Assembly (NCBI RefSeq): GCF_000423705.1
Contig: NZ_AUIM01000010.1
Coordinates: 186,001 to 250,000 of the forward strand
Direction: 5' to 3'
DNA from: Stappia stellulata DSM 5886
GTDB taxonomy: Bacteria > Pseudomonadota > Alphaproteobacteria > Rhizobiales > Stappiaceae
DNA length: 64,000 nucleotides
This document shows, piece by piece, positions 8,165-19,128 of the stretch. Below the pieces are notes generated by a model. The model made no database searches and was not told the DNA's origin. It was given only the letters and a program-made list of their open reading frames with translations. Position 1 is the stretch's first letter. Each line of letters opens with the position of its first letter. The translations under genes and the position numbers were made by a program.

Positions 8165-9087
8165 CCCGCCGCTTCACGATTCAGCCGACCGGAATGCCGG
8201 ATCTGCCCGGCATGATGCTGGCGACCGTCGAGGCACTGAAGCGAATCGGCGGCTCCGCGTCCATTCACGAACTGGAAGAGAAGGTCATCGAGATCGAAGG
8301 TGTTTCCGAAGAGGAACAGTCCTACACCCAACCCGGCAACGATCCGCGCACGCGGGTCGCCTACTTCCTAGCCTGGGCGAGGACCTACCTCAAGCGCGGC
8401 GGGGCCCTGGAAAACTCTTCACGCGGCATCTGGGCCTTGACCGATACCGGCGAAGCCATCGTCGACGCGCGACAAACGGAAGAGATCTACAAGCGCGTCA
8501 TCGAAGAGGAACGCGAGCGCGCGCGAGCCAAGCGTCAGGACAAACAGGCCAAGGCGGCCGCGCGAAAGGCAAAACGTCAGGCCGCAGCGTCCGACGAGAT
8601 CGAGCTGAACGGGGACGAGCCCACCGGCACCGATCGCGACTGGAAGGCCGTCCTGCTCGAGACCCTGCGCGGCATGGACCCGTCCGCCTTCGAGCGGCTG
8701 TCGCAGCGCCTTTTGCGCGAAGCAGGCTTCATCAAGGTGGAGGTGCGCGGCAAGACCGGCGACGGCGGCATCCACGGGGTCGGCGTCTTGCGCGTCAACC
8801 TCGTCTCCTTCCAGGTCTATTTCCAGTGCAAGCGCTGGAAGGGCAGCGTCGGCTCGAAAGAGATCCGCGATTTTCGCGGTGCACTTCAAGGCCGCGCCGA
8901 CAAGGGCCTCTTCATCACCACCGGCGCCTTCACCAGCCAGGCCTCGGAAGAGGCCACGCGTGACGGCGCCATCGATCTCATCGACGGCGAACGGCTGTGC
9001 GATCTGCTCAAGCAGTACGAGCTTGGCGTTGCGACACGGATGATCGAGGAAGTAACGGTCAACGGCGACTGGTTCGACAGCCTGTGA
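8161..9087 (+). CDS. mrr: Mrr-type restriction endonuclease
   Basis: A 308-residue nuclease of the Mrr family, which cleaves DNA carrying methylated bases. An N-terminal winged-helix Mrr_N domain covers about residues 12-110. A highly charged Lys/Arg/Ala linker (about 110-150) leads to a C-terminal PD-(D/E)xK domain: FERLSQRLLREAGF, GDGGIHG with Asp201, and the QxK motif at Gln222-Lys224. The start ATG at 8161 has GAGGAG 8 bp upstream. Mrr normally carries GDGGID; here the second Asp is His (GIHG), a small deviation from the consensus. It lies alone between two tRNA genes, with no cognate methylase, as expected for a type IV enzyme. Isolated restriction genes like this are often acquired horizontally. 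Confidence 0.9.
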   Translation: MTRRFTIQPTGMPDLPGMMLATVEALKRIGGSASIHELEEKVIEIEGVSEEEQSYTQPGNDPRTRVAYFLAWARTYLKRGGALENSSRGIWALTDTGEAIVDARQTEEIYKRVIEEERERARAKRQDKQAKAAARKAKRQAAASDEIELNGDEPTGTDRDWKAVLLETLRGMDPSAFERLSQRLLREAGFIKVEVRGKTGDGGIHGVGVLRVNLVSFQVYFQCKRWKGSVGSKEIRDFRGALQGRADKGLFITTGAFTSQASEEATRDGAIDLIDGERLCDLLKQYELGVATRMIEEVTVNGDWFDSL

Positions 9088-9210
9088 GGCTGCGCAACGC
9101 GCTACGACCGACGTGAAATCCGAACAAGGGAAGAAGGTCTGTCAGGGGACCCCGGCATGTCCTGCCCGGGAGATGCCGCCGCGCCAGAGCGCTGGCGGAA
9201 AGGGGAAGAC

Positions 9211-9286
<76 letters not shown>

Positions 9287-9388
9287 GTCTTCCAGTTCCT
9301 GAGGCTCCCGCGGCGGCCGACAGGGTCGGCGGTTGCTGGAGCTTCGCGGCGTGTCGGCGATTGGGGTCGCCTTGGCCGGTGCGGGCGG

Positions 9389-9416
9389 AAAATACGTCTT
9401 CCGCCCCTCAAGTCAA
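9389..9416 (-). promoter_or_regulatory. Candidate promoter for tRNA-Ala
   Basis: On the minus strand TTGACT (9416-9411) and TATTTT (9394-9389) are spaced by 16 bp, about 100 bp upstream of the tRNA 5' end. The distance implies a long leader, so the assignment is tentative. Confidence 0.4.
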
Positions 9417-9513
9417 GCGGAATAATCGCCCGCCGGAACAATCGCCGTATTCCGCCGCTCGATGGCTGTGGACAACCCCAGCCACCGGACATGCCCGCAA
9501 GCGGGCATTGCCC

Positions 9514-9897
9514 TTATCGGTCGGTATCCTCGTCGTCGCGCTCGACGACAATGCCCGGCACGTTGGCGTCTTCTTCGTCCTCGTCGTCGATGAAGACGTC
9601 GTCGCTTGCCGTATTGTCCTCGACCTCCTCGTCGTCATCGCCAAGCGAGACGGCCGCATCGCCTTCGGTCTCCGCGTCCGCCTCTTCCAGGCTGACGATC
9701 TCGGCGCCCTCGTCTTCCGTCTCGTCTTCATCGTCCTCGACGACCGCCGCCTTGGTCGCCTTTTTCGGGCGCAGGGACTGGGCCACGATGTAGACCGTGC
9801 CGCATTTCGGACAGGTGATCGGATCGCGGTTCAGATCGTAGAATTTCGACCCGCATCCGCTGCACAGCCGTTTTGTGCCAAGTTCGGGTTTTGCCAC
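9514..9897 (-). CDS. TIGR02300 family (FYDLN acid) zinc-ribbon protein
   Basis: A 127-residue protein restricted to Alphaproteobacteria. The N-terminal 40 residues carry a zinc ribbon (LCSGCGSKFYDLN ... CPKCGT) with four Cys. The remaining two thirds are extremely Asp/Glu-rich, with Ser/Thr and Val interspersed. The GTG at 9897 is chosen because it gives the family start (M)AKPELGTKR and has AAGG 10 bp upstream; the open frame continues 21 codons further. A good promoter lies just upstream (9932-9960). Function is unknown. The acidic tail suggests binding to a basic partner such as an RNA-binding or ribosomal protein. Confidence 0.9.
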   Translation of the reverse strand: MAKPELGTKRLCSGCGSKFYDLNRDPITCPKCGTVYIVAQSLRPKKATKAAVVEDDEDETEDEGAEIVSLEEADAETEGDAAVSLGDDDEEVEDNTASDDVFIDDEDEEDANVPGIVVERDDEDTDR

Positions 9898-9931
9898 GGT
9901 TTCAACCCTTGTTTTTTGATAATCGGGCGTT

Positions 9932-12094
<2,163 letters not shown>

Positions 12095-12388
12095 GCGAAC
12101 ACGCCGTTGGCGTTTTTCCGCGTGGACAGCCAGTCCCGGGCGCGCGCGCGTGGCGCGCGGATCGTCATGAGGACCGGCTGCCGTCGCACCGCCCGCCTTG
12201 CACGGAAACGACATAGGAAGCCCAGGTCCTGAGGCCCCCGCTTCGCCGGCTCGCATCCGCCGCCCAGACACCGGGCCGGCGCTGCGATTGCATCCTCGCC
12301 GAAACGGCGCGGTGCCGGGTGGCAGACAGGACTGACCGACACCACAAACCCGCCGGCGACGAGCCAAACTTGGCTGCCAGGAGTTTCG
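12095..12388. other. Intergenic region before rpsA
   Basis: 294 bp with no recognisable gene. It presumably holds the rpsA promoter and 5' leader. I see no clear -35/-10 pair and no convincing small ORF or riboswitch. Confidence 0.5.
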
Positions 12389-14101
12389 ATGAACAGTTTG
12401 AACCCCACTCGCGATGAATTTGCCGCTCTTTTGGAGCAGAGCTTCGAAGAGACGGAGCTGCAGGAAGGCTCCGTGGTCACCGGCAAGGTTGTCGCGATCG
12501 AGAAAGACCTTGCGGTCATCGACGTCGGCCTCAAGGTCGAGGGTCGCATCCAGCTGAAGGAATTCGGCATCAAGGGTCGCGATGGCGACGATGCCGGAGT
12601 GTCCGTCGGCGACACCGTCGAAGTTTACCTTGAGCGCGTCGAGAACGCGCTCGGCGAAGCCGTGCTGTCGCGCGACAAGGCCCGCCGCGAAGAAAGCTGG
12701 ATCCGTCTCGAAGCCGCCTTCGAGGCGAACGAGAAGGTCAGCGGCCAGATCTTCAATCAGGTCAAGGGCGGCTTCACCGTCGATCTCGACGGCGCCGTGG
12801 CCTTCCTGCCGCGCAGCCAGGTCGACATCCGCCCCGTGCGCGATGTCCAGCCGCTGATGCACACGCCGCAGCCGTTCCAGATCCTCAAGATGGACAAGCG
12901 CCGCGGCAACATCGTCGTTTCCCGCCGTGTCGTCCTGGAGGAAACCCGCGCCGAACAGCGTTCGGAGCTGGTGCAGAGCCTCGAGGAAGGCCAGGTCATG
13001 GAAGGCGTGGTCAAGAACATCACCGACTACGGTGCGTTCGTGGACCTTGGCGGCATCGACGGCCTGCTGCATGTCACCGACATCGCATGGCGTCGCATCA
13101 ATCATCCGAGCGAGGTTCTCGCGATCGGTCAGACCGTCAAGGTCCAGATCATCCGCGTGAACCAGGAAACGCACCGGATCTCGCTGGGCATGAAGCAGCT
13201 CGAAGCCGATCCGTGGGACGGCATCGAGGCCAAGTACCCGGTCGACGCCAAGTTCACCGGCCGCGTGACCAACATCACCGACTACGGCGCATTCGTGGAA
13301 CTGGAGCCGGGCATCGAAGGCCTGATCCACGTTTCCGAAATGTCCTGGACCAAGAAGAACGTCCATCCGGGCAAGATCGTCTCCACCTCGCAGGAAGTGG
13401 AAGTGATGATCCTGGAAGTCGATCCGGTGAAGCGTCGCATCTCGCTCGGCCTGAAGCAGACGCTCCAGAATCCGTGGGAGGCCTTCGCCGAGAAGTTCCC
13501 GACGGGCACCGAGGTCGAGGGCGAGGTCAAGAACAAGACCGAGTTCGGTCTGTTCATCGGTCTCGACGGCGACGTCGACGGCATGGTCCACCTGTCGGAC
13601 CTCGACTGGAACCGTCCCGGCGAGCAGGTCATCGAAGAGTACAAGAAGGGCGACATGGTTCGCGCCCAGGTGCTCGACGTCGACATGGACAAGGAGCGGA
13701 TTTCGCTCGGCATCAAGCAGCTGGGCGGTGATCCGTTCGACACGGCTGCCGCCGGCGAACTGCGCAAGGGCGCCATCGTGACCTGTGAGGTTCTCGAGGT
13801 GAAGGACGGCGGTCTGGAAGCCAAGATCACGGATTCCGACATCACCACCTTCATCCGTCGTGCGGATCTTGCGCGCGAACGCTCCGAGCAGCGCCCCGAG
13901 CGGTTCTCGGTCGGCGAGAAGTTCGACGCGCGCATCACGCAGTTCGACAAGAAGACCCGTCGCGTTACCGCTTCCATCAAGGCGCTGGAAATCGCCGAAG
14001 AGAAGGAAGCCGTCGCGCAGTACGGTTCGTCGGACTCCGGCGCCTCGCTCGGCGACATTCTCGGTGCGGCCCTGAACAAGGCGCGCGACACCGACGATTG
14101 A
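12389..14101 (+). CDS. rpsA: 30S ribosomal protein S1
   Basis: A 570-residue RNA-binding ribosomal protein that brings mRNA to the 30S subunit. Six S1/OB-fold repeats are visible, roughly at residues 30-100, 115-180, 200-270, 285-357, 372-444 and 460-530. The repeated signatures are ITDYGAFVDLGGIDGLLHVTD, ITDYGAFVELEPGIEGLIHVSE and NKTEFGLFIGLDGDVDGMVHL. The length and repeat number match the alphaproteobacterial family. The ATG is preceded by CAGGAG at a suitable distance. A strong intrinsic terminator follows the gene at 14144. Codon use is strongly biased, as expected for a highly expressed gene. Confidence 0.98.
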   Translation: MNSLNPTRDEFAALLEQSFEETELQEGSVVTGKVVAIEKDLAVIDVGLKVEGRIQLKEFGIKGRDGDDAGVSVGDTVEVYLERVENALGEAVLSRDKARREESWIRLEAAFEANEKVSGQIFNQVKGGFTVDLDGAVAFLPRSQVDIRPVRDVQPLMHTPQPFQILKMDKRRGNIVVSRRVVLEETRAEQRSELVQSLEEGQVMEGVVKNITDYGAFVDLGGIDGLLHVTDIAWRRINHPSEVLAIGQTVKVQIIRVNQETHRISLGMKQLEADPWDGIEAKYPVDAKFTGRVTNITDYGAFVELEPGIEGLIHVSEMSWTKKNVHPGKIVSTSQEVEVMILEVDPVKRRISLGLKQTLQNPWEAFAEKFPTGTEVEGEVKNKTEFGLFIGLDGDVDGMVHLSDLDWNRPGEQVIEEYKKGDMVRAQVLDVDMDKERISLGIKQLGGDPFDTAAAGELRKGAIVTCEVLEVKDGGLEAKITDSDITTFIRRADLARERSEQRPERFSVGEKFDARITQFDKKTRRVTASIKALEIAEEKEAVAQYGSSDSGASLGDILGAALNKARDTDD

Positions 14102-14143
14102 TCGGCCGGCCGCGCCCTCACCGGCGCGCACCCGCGAAAAAAC

Positions 14144-14175
14144 GAAAGCCCGGCCAGTTGGCCGGGCTTTCCTGT
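14144..14175. terminator. Bidirectional terminator between rpsA and panB
   Basis: A perfect 12-bp stem, GAAAGCCCGGCC with GGCCGGGCTTTC, has the 4-nt loop AGTT. The plus strand continues TTTCCTG; the minus strand continues into GTTTTTT. It can end both the rpsA and the convergent panB transcripts. Confidence 0.93.
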
Positions 14176-14200
14176 TTCAGCGTCCGAAACAGGCCACAGC

Positions 14201-15010
14201 TTACCCGTAGCAGTGCTCGGGCGCGGGATAGACGCCCGTCTCGACCTCCTCGGCAAAGGCGCGAAACGCCGCCTCGACGCTTCCGGCCTGCGCCATGTAG
14301 TCCTTGACGAAGCGCGCCTTGCGCCCCGGCGATACCCCCAGCATGTCATGCATCACCAGCACCTGCGCATCCGTTCCCGGGCCCGCACCGATGCCGATGA
14401 CGGGGATGGAAAGCGCGGCAGCCACCGCCGCGCCGACGGCATCGGGCACGCACTCCAGCACCATCAGGCGCGCACCTGCCGCCTCGAGCAGAACGGCATC
14501 ATCCTGGATCTGGCGGGCGGCGGCCTCGTCGCGCCCCTGAACCTTGTAGCCGCCGAGCATATCCGCGGTTTGCGGCGTCAGACCCAGATGCGCGCAGACC
14601 GGCACGCCACGCTCCGTGAGGAAGCGGACGGTCTCGGCCAGAAAGGCGCCGCCCTCCAGTTTGACCGCATTGGCACCGGCCCGCATCAGGCAGGCCGCGT
14701 TGCGCCCGGCATCTTCGGCGGTGTAGTAGGTCCCAAGCGGCAGGTCGGCGACGATCAGCGGGGCCGCCTTGCCGGCCCCGGCGACACCGCGCGCCACGCA
14801 GGCGGTGTGATAGGCCATGTCCTCAAGGGTCACGGAAACGGTCGAGGACCCGCCCTGAACAACCATTCCCAGGCTGTCGCCCACCAGTACGGACGCAACG
14901 CCTGCCCGCGCCGCCGTCGCGGCAAAAGAGGCATCATAGGCGGTCAACATGGAAAAGCGTTTCCGCTCTGTCTTCAGCCGGTTCAAAGTGGCAAGGGTGA
15001 TCGCGGACAT
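14201..15010 (-). CDS. panB: 3-methyl-2-oxobutanoate hydroxymethyltransferase
   Basis: A 269-residue cytosolic enzyme that transfers a hydroxymethyl group from methylene-tetrahydrofolate to alpha-ketoisovalerate, the first committed step to pantothenate. The (beta/alpha)8 barrel shows LTAYDASFAATAARAGVASVLVGDSLGMVVQG near the start, then DLPLGTYY, VKLEGG, VCAHLGLTPQ and IGIGAGPGTDAQVLVMHDMLG. panC, its usual partner, is absent here. It is inserted in reverse orientation inside the otherwise co-oriented aroA-cmk-rpsA-sppA-ihfB block. Confidence 0.96.
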   Translation of the reverse strand: MSAITLATLNRLKTERKRFSMLTAYDASFAATAARAGVASVLVGDSLGMVVQGGSSTVSVTLEDMAYHTACVARGVAGAGKAAPLIVADLPLGTYYTAEDAGRNAACLMRAGANAVKLEGGAFLAETVRFLTERGVPVCAHLGLTPQTADMLGGYKVQGRDEAAARQIQDDAVLLEAAGARLMVLECVPDAVGAAVAAALSIPVIGIGAGPGTDAQVLVMHDMLGVSPGRKARFVKDYMAQAGSVEAAFRAFAEEVETGVYPAPEHCYG

Positions 15011-15185
15011 GACTGTTGCTACTCTCCTTTTGACAAACCGGCGCGGCGACCGGCAATGCAGGCCCCTGTCCTACCACCGGATCCCGCCGACAGGAATGTG
15101 GGTTCAGTCCGCATCCGGGCTTTCCATCCGGAGCGCAGGCATGTAGCCATAGGCTTCCGACGACCAGACAGAAGGCTTTTCGTCC

Positions 15186-16190
15186 ATGTCCCTCGATGCC
15201 GACGCCATCGTCGACCGCCGTCGCCTGCGCCGCAAAGTCACGTTCTGGCGGATCGCGGCCTTTGTTGTCGCGCTAGTCGCTCTTGCCGGGGTCATCGGCT
15301 GGGGCGGTGGTTTCGGGTCCTATTCGAAACGCTCCGCACATGTTGCGCGCGTCTCCGTCGAAGGCGTGATCGTCGATGACAGGCGGCGACTTGCGCTGCT
15401 GGACTCCATTGCCGAAAACGACCAGGTCAAGGCGGTAATCCTGGATATCGACTCGCCAGGCGGTTCAACGGTCGGCGGCGAGGCGCTTTACCAGAAGATA
15501 CGAGAAGTCGCCGAGACAAAGCCGGTCGTCGCCACCATCGGCACGCTTGGCGCCTCGGCCGGCTATATGACGGCGATTGCGGCCGATCACATCGTTGCCC
15601 GGCATACCTCGCTGACCGGCGCCATCGGCGTCTATATCCAGTTCGGCAACATCAAGGGTCTGCTCGATTCTCTGGGCGTCAAGGTCGACGTTGTGCGCTC
15701 CGGCCCCCTGAAAGCCGAGCCGAACTTCTTTTCCGACACGCCCGAGGCCGCGCGTGAAAACCTCCAGAACGTGATCGACGACAGCTACAACTGGTTCTTC
15801 CAGCGTGTCGCGGAGCGCCGGAAGATGAGCGATGACGAAGTCCGCGGGATCGCGCAGGGCGGCATCTTTTCCGGCGAACGCGCGCAGCGGCTCAATCTGG
15901 TCGACGCGATCGGGGGGCAGGAGACCGCGCAGGCATGGCTCAAGGCCGAACACGATATCTCCACCGAACTTCCGGTCGTCACATGGGCCGTGCCACAGGA
16001 ATACGACGACCTGCCCTTCGCCGCCCGGATGTCGCATGCGCTGGGCCAGGGGATCGGCGAGGCGGCTCTTGGAGCGCTAGGCGCCACCAGAGCGCTTGTG
16101 CCGGAAGGAGTTACGCTTGACGGTCTGGTATCCGTTTGGCACGCTCAAAACGCGTCGGACGCAAGCAGTGGCCCTGGGGGACGGGAATGA
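15186..16190 (+). CDS. sppA: Signal peptide peptidase SppA (S49 family)
   Basis: A 334-residue inner-membrane serine peptidase that degrades cleaved signal peptides. A single transmembrane helix lies at about residues 20-42. The catalytic domain has [14 protein letters not shown], the nucleophile Ser124 in [11 protein letters not shown], and the general-base Lys176 in GPLKAEPN. This is the short, single-domain form that works as an oligomer with a Ser/Lys dyad. The TGA overlaps the ATG of ihfB (ATGA at 16187-16190), so the two are translationally coupled, an arrangement common in Hyphomicrobiales. Confidence 0.94.
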   Translation: MSLDADAIVDRRRLRRKVTFWRIAAFVVALVALAGVIGWGGGFGSYSKRSAHVARVSVEGVIVDDRRRLALLDSIAENDQVKAVILDIDSPGGSTVGGEALYQKIREVAETKPVVATIGTLGASAGYMTAIAADHIVARHTSLTGAIGVYIQFGNIKGLLDSLGVKVDVVRSGPLKAEPNFFSDTPEAARENLQNVIDDSYNWFFQRVAERRKMSDDEVRGIAQGGIFSGERAQRLNLVDAIGGQETAQAWLKAEHDISTELPVVTWAVPQEYDDLPFAARMSHALGQGIGEAALGALGATRALVPEGVTLDGLVSVWHAQNASDASSGPGGRE

Positions 16191-16483
16191 TCAAGTCAGA
16201 ACTGGTGCAGCGGATTGCCGAACAAAATCCGCATCTTTACCAGCGGGACGTGGAAAACATCGTCAACGCCATCCTCGACGAGGTCACAAACGCGCTGCGA
16301 AACGGGAACCGCGTCGAGCTGCGCGGTTTCGGGGCGTTTTCGGTGAAGAACCGTCCCGCACGCACCGGGCGGAACCCGCGCACGGGCCAAAAGGTCGACG
16401 TGGACGAGAAATACGTGCCGTTCTTCAAGACCGGCAAGGAAATGCGCGAGCGTCTGAACGACGGGGACGGCTCCGAGGATTGA
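16187..16483 (+). CDS. ihfB: Integration host factor subunit beta
   Basis: A 98-residue histone-like DNA-bending protein that pairs with IhfA and bends DNA sharply at specific sites. The start is [19 protein letters not shown]. The DNA-contacting arm contains [21 protein letters not shown], with the Pro that intercalates into the helix. The ATG at 16187 is chosen because it gives the conserved start and overlaps the sppA stop; the frame is open 51 bp further upstream. lapA lies 88 bp downstream. Confidence 0.96.
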   Translation: MIKSELVQRIAEQNPHLYQRDVENIVNAILDEVTNALRNGNRVELRGFGAFSVKNRPARTGRNPRTGQKVDVDEKYVPFFKTGKEMRERLNDGDGSED

Positions 16484-16571
16484 GGCGCGACCTCCGGACG
16501 AAGGCATCGGCCTATCAGGATGACCCCGGGACAAGCGCAGGCGTGATGTATCAAATGCGGGAGAACAGACC

Positions 16572-16928
16572 GTGCGGCGGTTGATCAAGAATCTGGTACT
16601 CATACCGATCGCAATCGTGCTCATCGCACTGGCGGTGGCCAATCGTGATCCGGTGACGCTCTCGCTCGACCCCTTCTCGCCCGCCGACCCGGCCGTAAGC
16701 CTCAATGCGCCGCTGTTTTGGTTTCTTTTCGCCGCCGTCGCCTTCGGCGTTCTGATCGGCGGGATCGCCTCTTGGGCCGGTCAGGGCAAATGGCGCAAGG
16801 AAGCGCGCGTCAAGCGTCGCGAAGCCAACCGCTGGCACGATGAGGCCGACCGGCTGAAGGCCGTGCACGAACCCGCCAACAAGGGATCGGCCCTGCCGTC
16901 GCCGGCGTCCTCGCGCAACGCAGCCTAG
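16572..16928 (+). CDS. lapA: LapA-family (DUF1049) membrane protein
   Basis: A 118-residue inner-membrane protein with GTG start. Two transmembrane helices lie at about residues 5-23 (LVLIPIAIVLIALAVANRDP) and 44-68 (APLFWFLFAAVAFGVLIGGIASW), and a basic, Lys/Arg-rich cytoplasmic tail follows. The ANRDPVTLSLDP segment between the helices is the DUF1049 signature. In enterobacteria LapA works with LapB in regulating lipopolysaccharide assembly; in alphaproteobacteria the role is less clear and lapB is not nearby. The gene follows ihfB, a common neighbour in this class. Confidence 0.82.
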   Translation: MRRLIKNLVLIPIAIVLIALAVANRDPVTLSLDPFSPADPAVSLNAPLFWFLFAAVAFGVLIGGIASWAGQGKWRKEARVKRREANRWHDEADRLKAVHEPANKGSALPSPASSRNAA

Positions 16929-17214
16929 GGTGTCGCCCCGTACAAAGGGCTGACATGGCCTTGAAAATGAGGGCGCTTTGCATGGACGGGCACGCCGAGC
17001 CGGCTGGTTGCCCGGGATCCGCGCGCTGACGATGCCGCTTGCAAGACCAGTTTCATGTCCTTTGGGCCCGACGCGCATTGCGTGTCGTCGTCATCGCAAA
17101 AAGCCGGAAAAACGCCTGCATTTCCTGCCCTTCCGCAACTCGGCGAGACGCAATCCGTCTCAGCCCATGGCAATCCCGTTCATGAGGCCGCAGCCTGGGC
17201 AGGTTCGACCGGTG
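16929..17214. other. Gene-free stretch after lapA
   Basis: No recognisable protein on either strand. A small hairpin (GAGACG 17145-17150, CGTCTC 17156-17161, 5-nt loop) is present. In related genomes trpF often follows lapA, but nothing like it is visible here. The next element is the remnant at 17215-17292. Confidence 0.5.
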
Positions 17215-17292
17215 TCAGCCGTCCGGTGACGCCCCTTCCGGATCGCGCGTCAGCAGTTCATTCCAGTAATACATGCCATGCGTGACGGCCAT
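17215..17292 (-). pseudogene. Remnant 5' end of a VOC/glyoxalase-family gene
   Basis: A 25-codon frame beginning ATG at 17292 behind a GGGGGA ribosome site. It encodes MAVTHGMYYWNELLTRDPE, which matches the usual N-terminus of VOC (glyoxalase/dioxygenase superfamily) proteins (HGxFYWNELMTRD). Where AKAFYGxTLGW should follow, the frame changes to GASPDG and stops. No later part of a VOC domain was recognised in 16929-17214. I infer a gene whose body was lost by deletion, leaving the translation start. The match is short but distinctive; a genuine micropeptide cannot be excluded. Confidence 0.45.
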
Positions 17293-17435
17293 GCGGTCCC
17301 CCAAGTCAAGGCGGCACGCGACGTGACACGCCCTGCGTGCGGCGTTTCCATGCGACACCCGCATCATAGTGAAAGACGGCGCGCTTCGCATGTCATCCTT
17401 CGCACCAGCTCCGCCGGGCGATTGCCGGATCGTCG

Positions 17436-18056
17436 TCAGGAAGGGTCTTGCGGCGGCGCATAAGGAGGAAGCGACCATCCGCGAACGATCGCTCCACCGC
17501 GCAACAGCAGCGCACAGGCAACGCCCGCAAGGGCCGCCGGCCAGGAGGGAACGGCCAGCGCGGTCAACACGACATAGGTGCCCGCGCCCGCAAACGCGGC
17601 GGTGAGATAGATTTCCGGCTTGAGCAGCGCCGATGGCTGACCCGCAATGGTGTCGCGAATGATCCCGCCAAAGGTTGCTGTCGCAACCCCCATGAAGATT
17701 GCGACGGCCGCCGGATAGCCGAGCGACAGGGCCTTGGCCGCGCCCATGACCGAATAGGCCGCAACGCCGATCGCATCCGCCCAGCGAAGCGGACGGTCCA
17801 CCTTCTCCACCCAGGCGGCGGCCAACCACATTGCGCCGCCAATGCCAGTGCACACCAGAAGATAAAGCTGATTGTCGACCCAGAAAACCGGCACGCCCAG
17901 AACCAGGTCACGCAAGGTGCCGCCGCCCACGCCGGTAAAGACGGCGAAGAAGACAAAGGCGAGAAAATCGAGCCTCAGCCGCGAGGCGACAATCGCCCCG
18001 GTCACGGCAAACACCGCGACGCCGAAGAAATCGAGAAGCTGAAGCATTGTGGCCAT
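17436..18056 (-). CDS. TRIC-type cation channel family (YadS/UPF0126) membrane protein
   Basis: A 206-residue polytopic membrane protein made of two repeated UPF0126 units. Glycine-rich repeat signatures FTGVGGGTLRDLVLG and TATFGGIIRDTIAGQ are about 80 residues apart, each followed by a conserved hydrophobic segment. About seven transmembrane helices are expected. Prokaryotic TRIC homologues form trimeric K+/Na+-permeable channels. The ATG at 18056 has GGGAGG 7 bp upstream and is preferred over a longer frame. The gene sits between grpE and the VOC remnant on the same strand as both. Confidence 0.9.
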   Translation of the reverse strand: MATMLQLLDFFGVAVFAVTGAIVASRLRLDFLAFVFFAVFTGVGGGTLRDLVLGVPVFWVDNQLYLLVCTGIGGAMWLAAAWVEKVDRPLRWADAIGVAAYSVMGAAKALSLGYPAAVAIFMGVATATFGGIIRDTIAGQPSALLKPEIYLTAAFAGAGTYVVLTALAVPSWPAALAGVACALLLRGGAIVRGWSLPPYAPPQDPS

Positions 18057-18138
18057 GTTCCGGCCTCCCGTGCATATCCCGGCGGACAGTGTAGAGACGA
18101 CGCCGGAAAGCAAAGCTGCCCCGGTCGTCGGCACCCAT

Positions 18139-18172
18139 TAAAAAGACGCGGTCACTCGAGGCGCCGCGTCTT
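18139..18172 (-). terminator. Intrinsic terminator downstream of grpE
   Basis: On the minus strand AAGACGCGG pairs with CCGCGTCTT (18164-18172 and 18143-18151), followed by TTTTTAA. It lies about 70 bp past the grpE stop. Confidence 0.8.
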
Positions 18173-18241
18173 CATCCGGGCCTGTCGGGCCCCATCGTCC
18201 TTGTCGTTCCGAGCCTGCCTGCCGTAGCGGCCTGCGGGAAC

Positions 18242-18892
18242 CTACGCCGTCTTGTCGACGGTCGCGCCCGGCTCGCCCTGCGGCGCATCTGACCTGCGCT
18301 CCTTCGGGCCGCCCTTCGATACGCCAACCATGGCGGGCCGCAAGACGCGATCGCCGATCATGTAGCCGGCCTGGACAACCTGCACGACAGTGTTGTTCGG
18401 CACCTCGGTGTTGGGAACCTCGAACATCGCCTGATGGAAGTTCGGATCGAAGCGCTCGCCTTCCGGCTCGAGTTTCTTGACGCCGTGCTTGTCGAGCTGG
18501 TTGAGCATCTCGCGCTCGGTCAGTTCGACGCCCTCGATCAGCACGCGCATCGCCTCGTCGGCCGACTCGCGGGCATCCTCCGACACCGCGTCAAGCGCCC
18601 GGCGCAGATTGTCGCCAACGCCCAGCATGTCGCGCGCGAAATTCGCGACCGCATACTGGCGGCTTTCACGGATTTCCTTTTCGGTGCGCCGACGGAGGTT
18701 TTCCATCTCCGCCATGGTCCGCAGCACACGGTCCTTCATCTCGGCGTTTTCGCTCTGCAGTGCCTCCACCCGATCGCCCTCGGCCTCGTTCTCCACACCG
18801 CCATCGGCATTGGCATGCGCCTCATGCGCCCGCGCCTCCGCGGCTGCGATGTCTTCCGGAGTGTCATTCGGATTCTTGCTGGTGTCGCTCAT
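18242..18892 (-). CDS. grpE: Nucleotide exchange factor GrpE
   Basis: A 216-residue cochaperone that releases ADP from DnaK. An acidic, disordered N-terminus (about 1-45) is followed by a long coiled coil ([20 protein letters not shown]) with RRRTEKE, then the C-terminal beta domain containing [35 protein letters not shown]. hrcA, which often precedes grpE, is not present upstream; trxA and a large hairpin lie there instead. The start ATG at 18892 gives the usual length for alphaproteobacteria. Confidence 0.96.
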   Translation of the reverse strand: MSDTSKNPNDTPEDIAAAEARAHEAHANADGGVENEAEGDRVEALQSENAEMKDRVLRTMAEMENLRRRTEKEIRESRQYAVANFARDMLGVGDNLRRALDAVSEDARESADEAMRVLIEGVELTEREMLNQLDKHGVKKLEPEGERFDPNFHQAMFEVPNTEVPNNTVVQVVQAGYMIGDRVLRPAMVGVSKGGPKERRSDAPQGEPGATVDKTA

Positions 18893-18971
18893 GATCTGCC
18901 CGAAACTGTCTGACGTGTTCCATCGCGCCCAGTGCCAAACCGGCCGCGACGAGAACCGCCTTTAAAACGCC

Positions 18972-19017
18972 GCGCACCCCGTGTCCAGATCGCTATCCGG
19001 TCAGACACGGGGTGCGC
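18972..19017 (-). terminator. Large hairpin between trxA and grpE
   Basis: GCGCACCCCGTGTC (18972-18985) and GACACGGGGTGCGC (19004-19017) are a perfect 14-bp inverted repeat with an 18-nt loop. On the minus strand it is followed by GGCGTTTTAAAG, so it probably ends the addB-addA-trxA transcript about 110 bp past trxA. The loop is unusually large for a terminator and the T-run is short. Confidence 0.6.
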
Positions 19018-19128
19018 TCATGTAAATGTGTCACCGGTTCCTGGACCAAGGGCCGCAAAGGGGCAACCCTGGTCGTTTCAATGCGACGCAGCCCGATGCC
19101 GATTCGCACGCATCGAAACGGGCATGCC

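Noticed and set aside
9468-9476. TGTGGACAA, a near match to a DnaA box
   Set aside because: Single copy, one mismatch, between tRNA-Ala and the FYDLN gene, far from dnaA. Not evidence for an origin.
16978-17229. Possible small gene after lapA (83 codons)
   Set aside because: Pro/Arg-rich chance frame; overlaps the end of the VOC remnant and shows no start signal.
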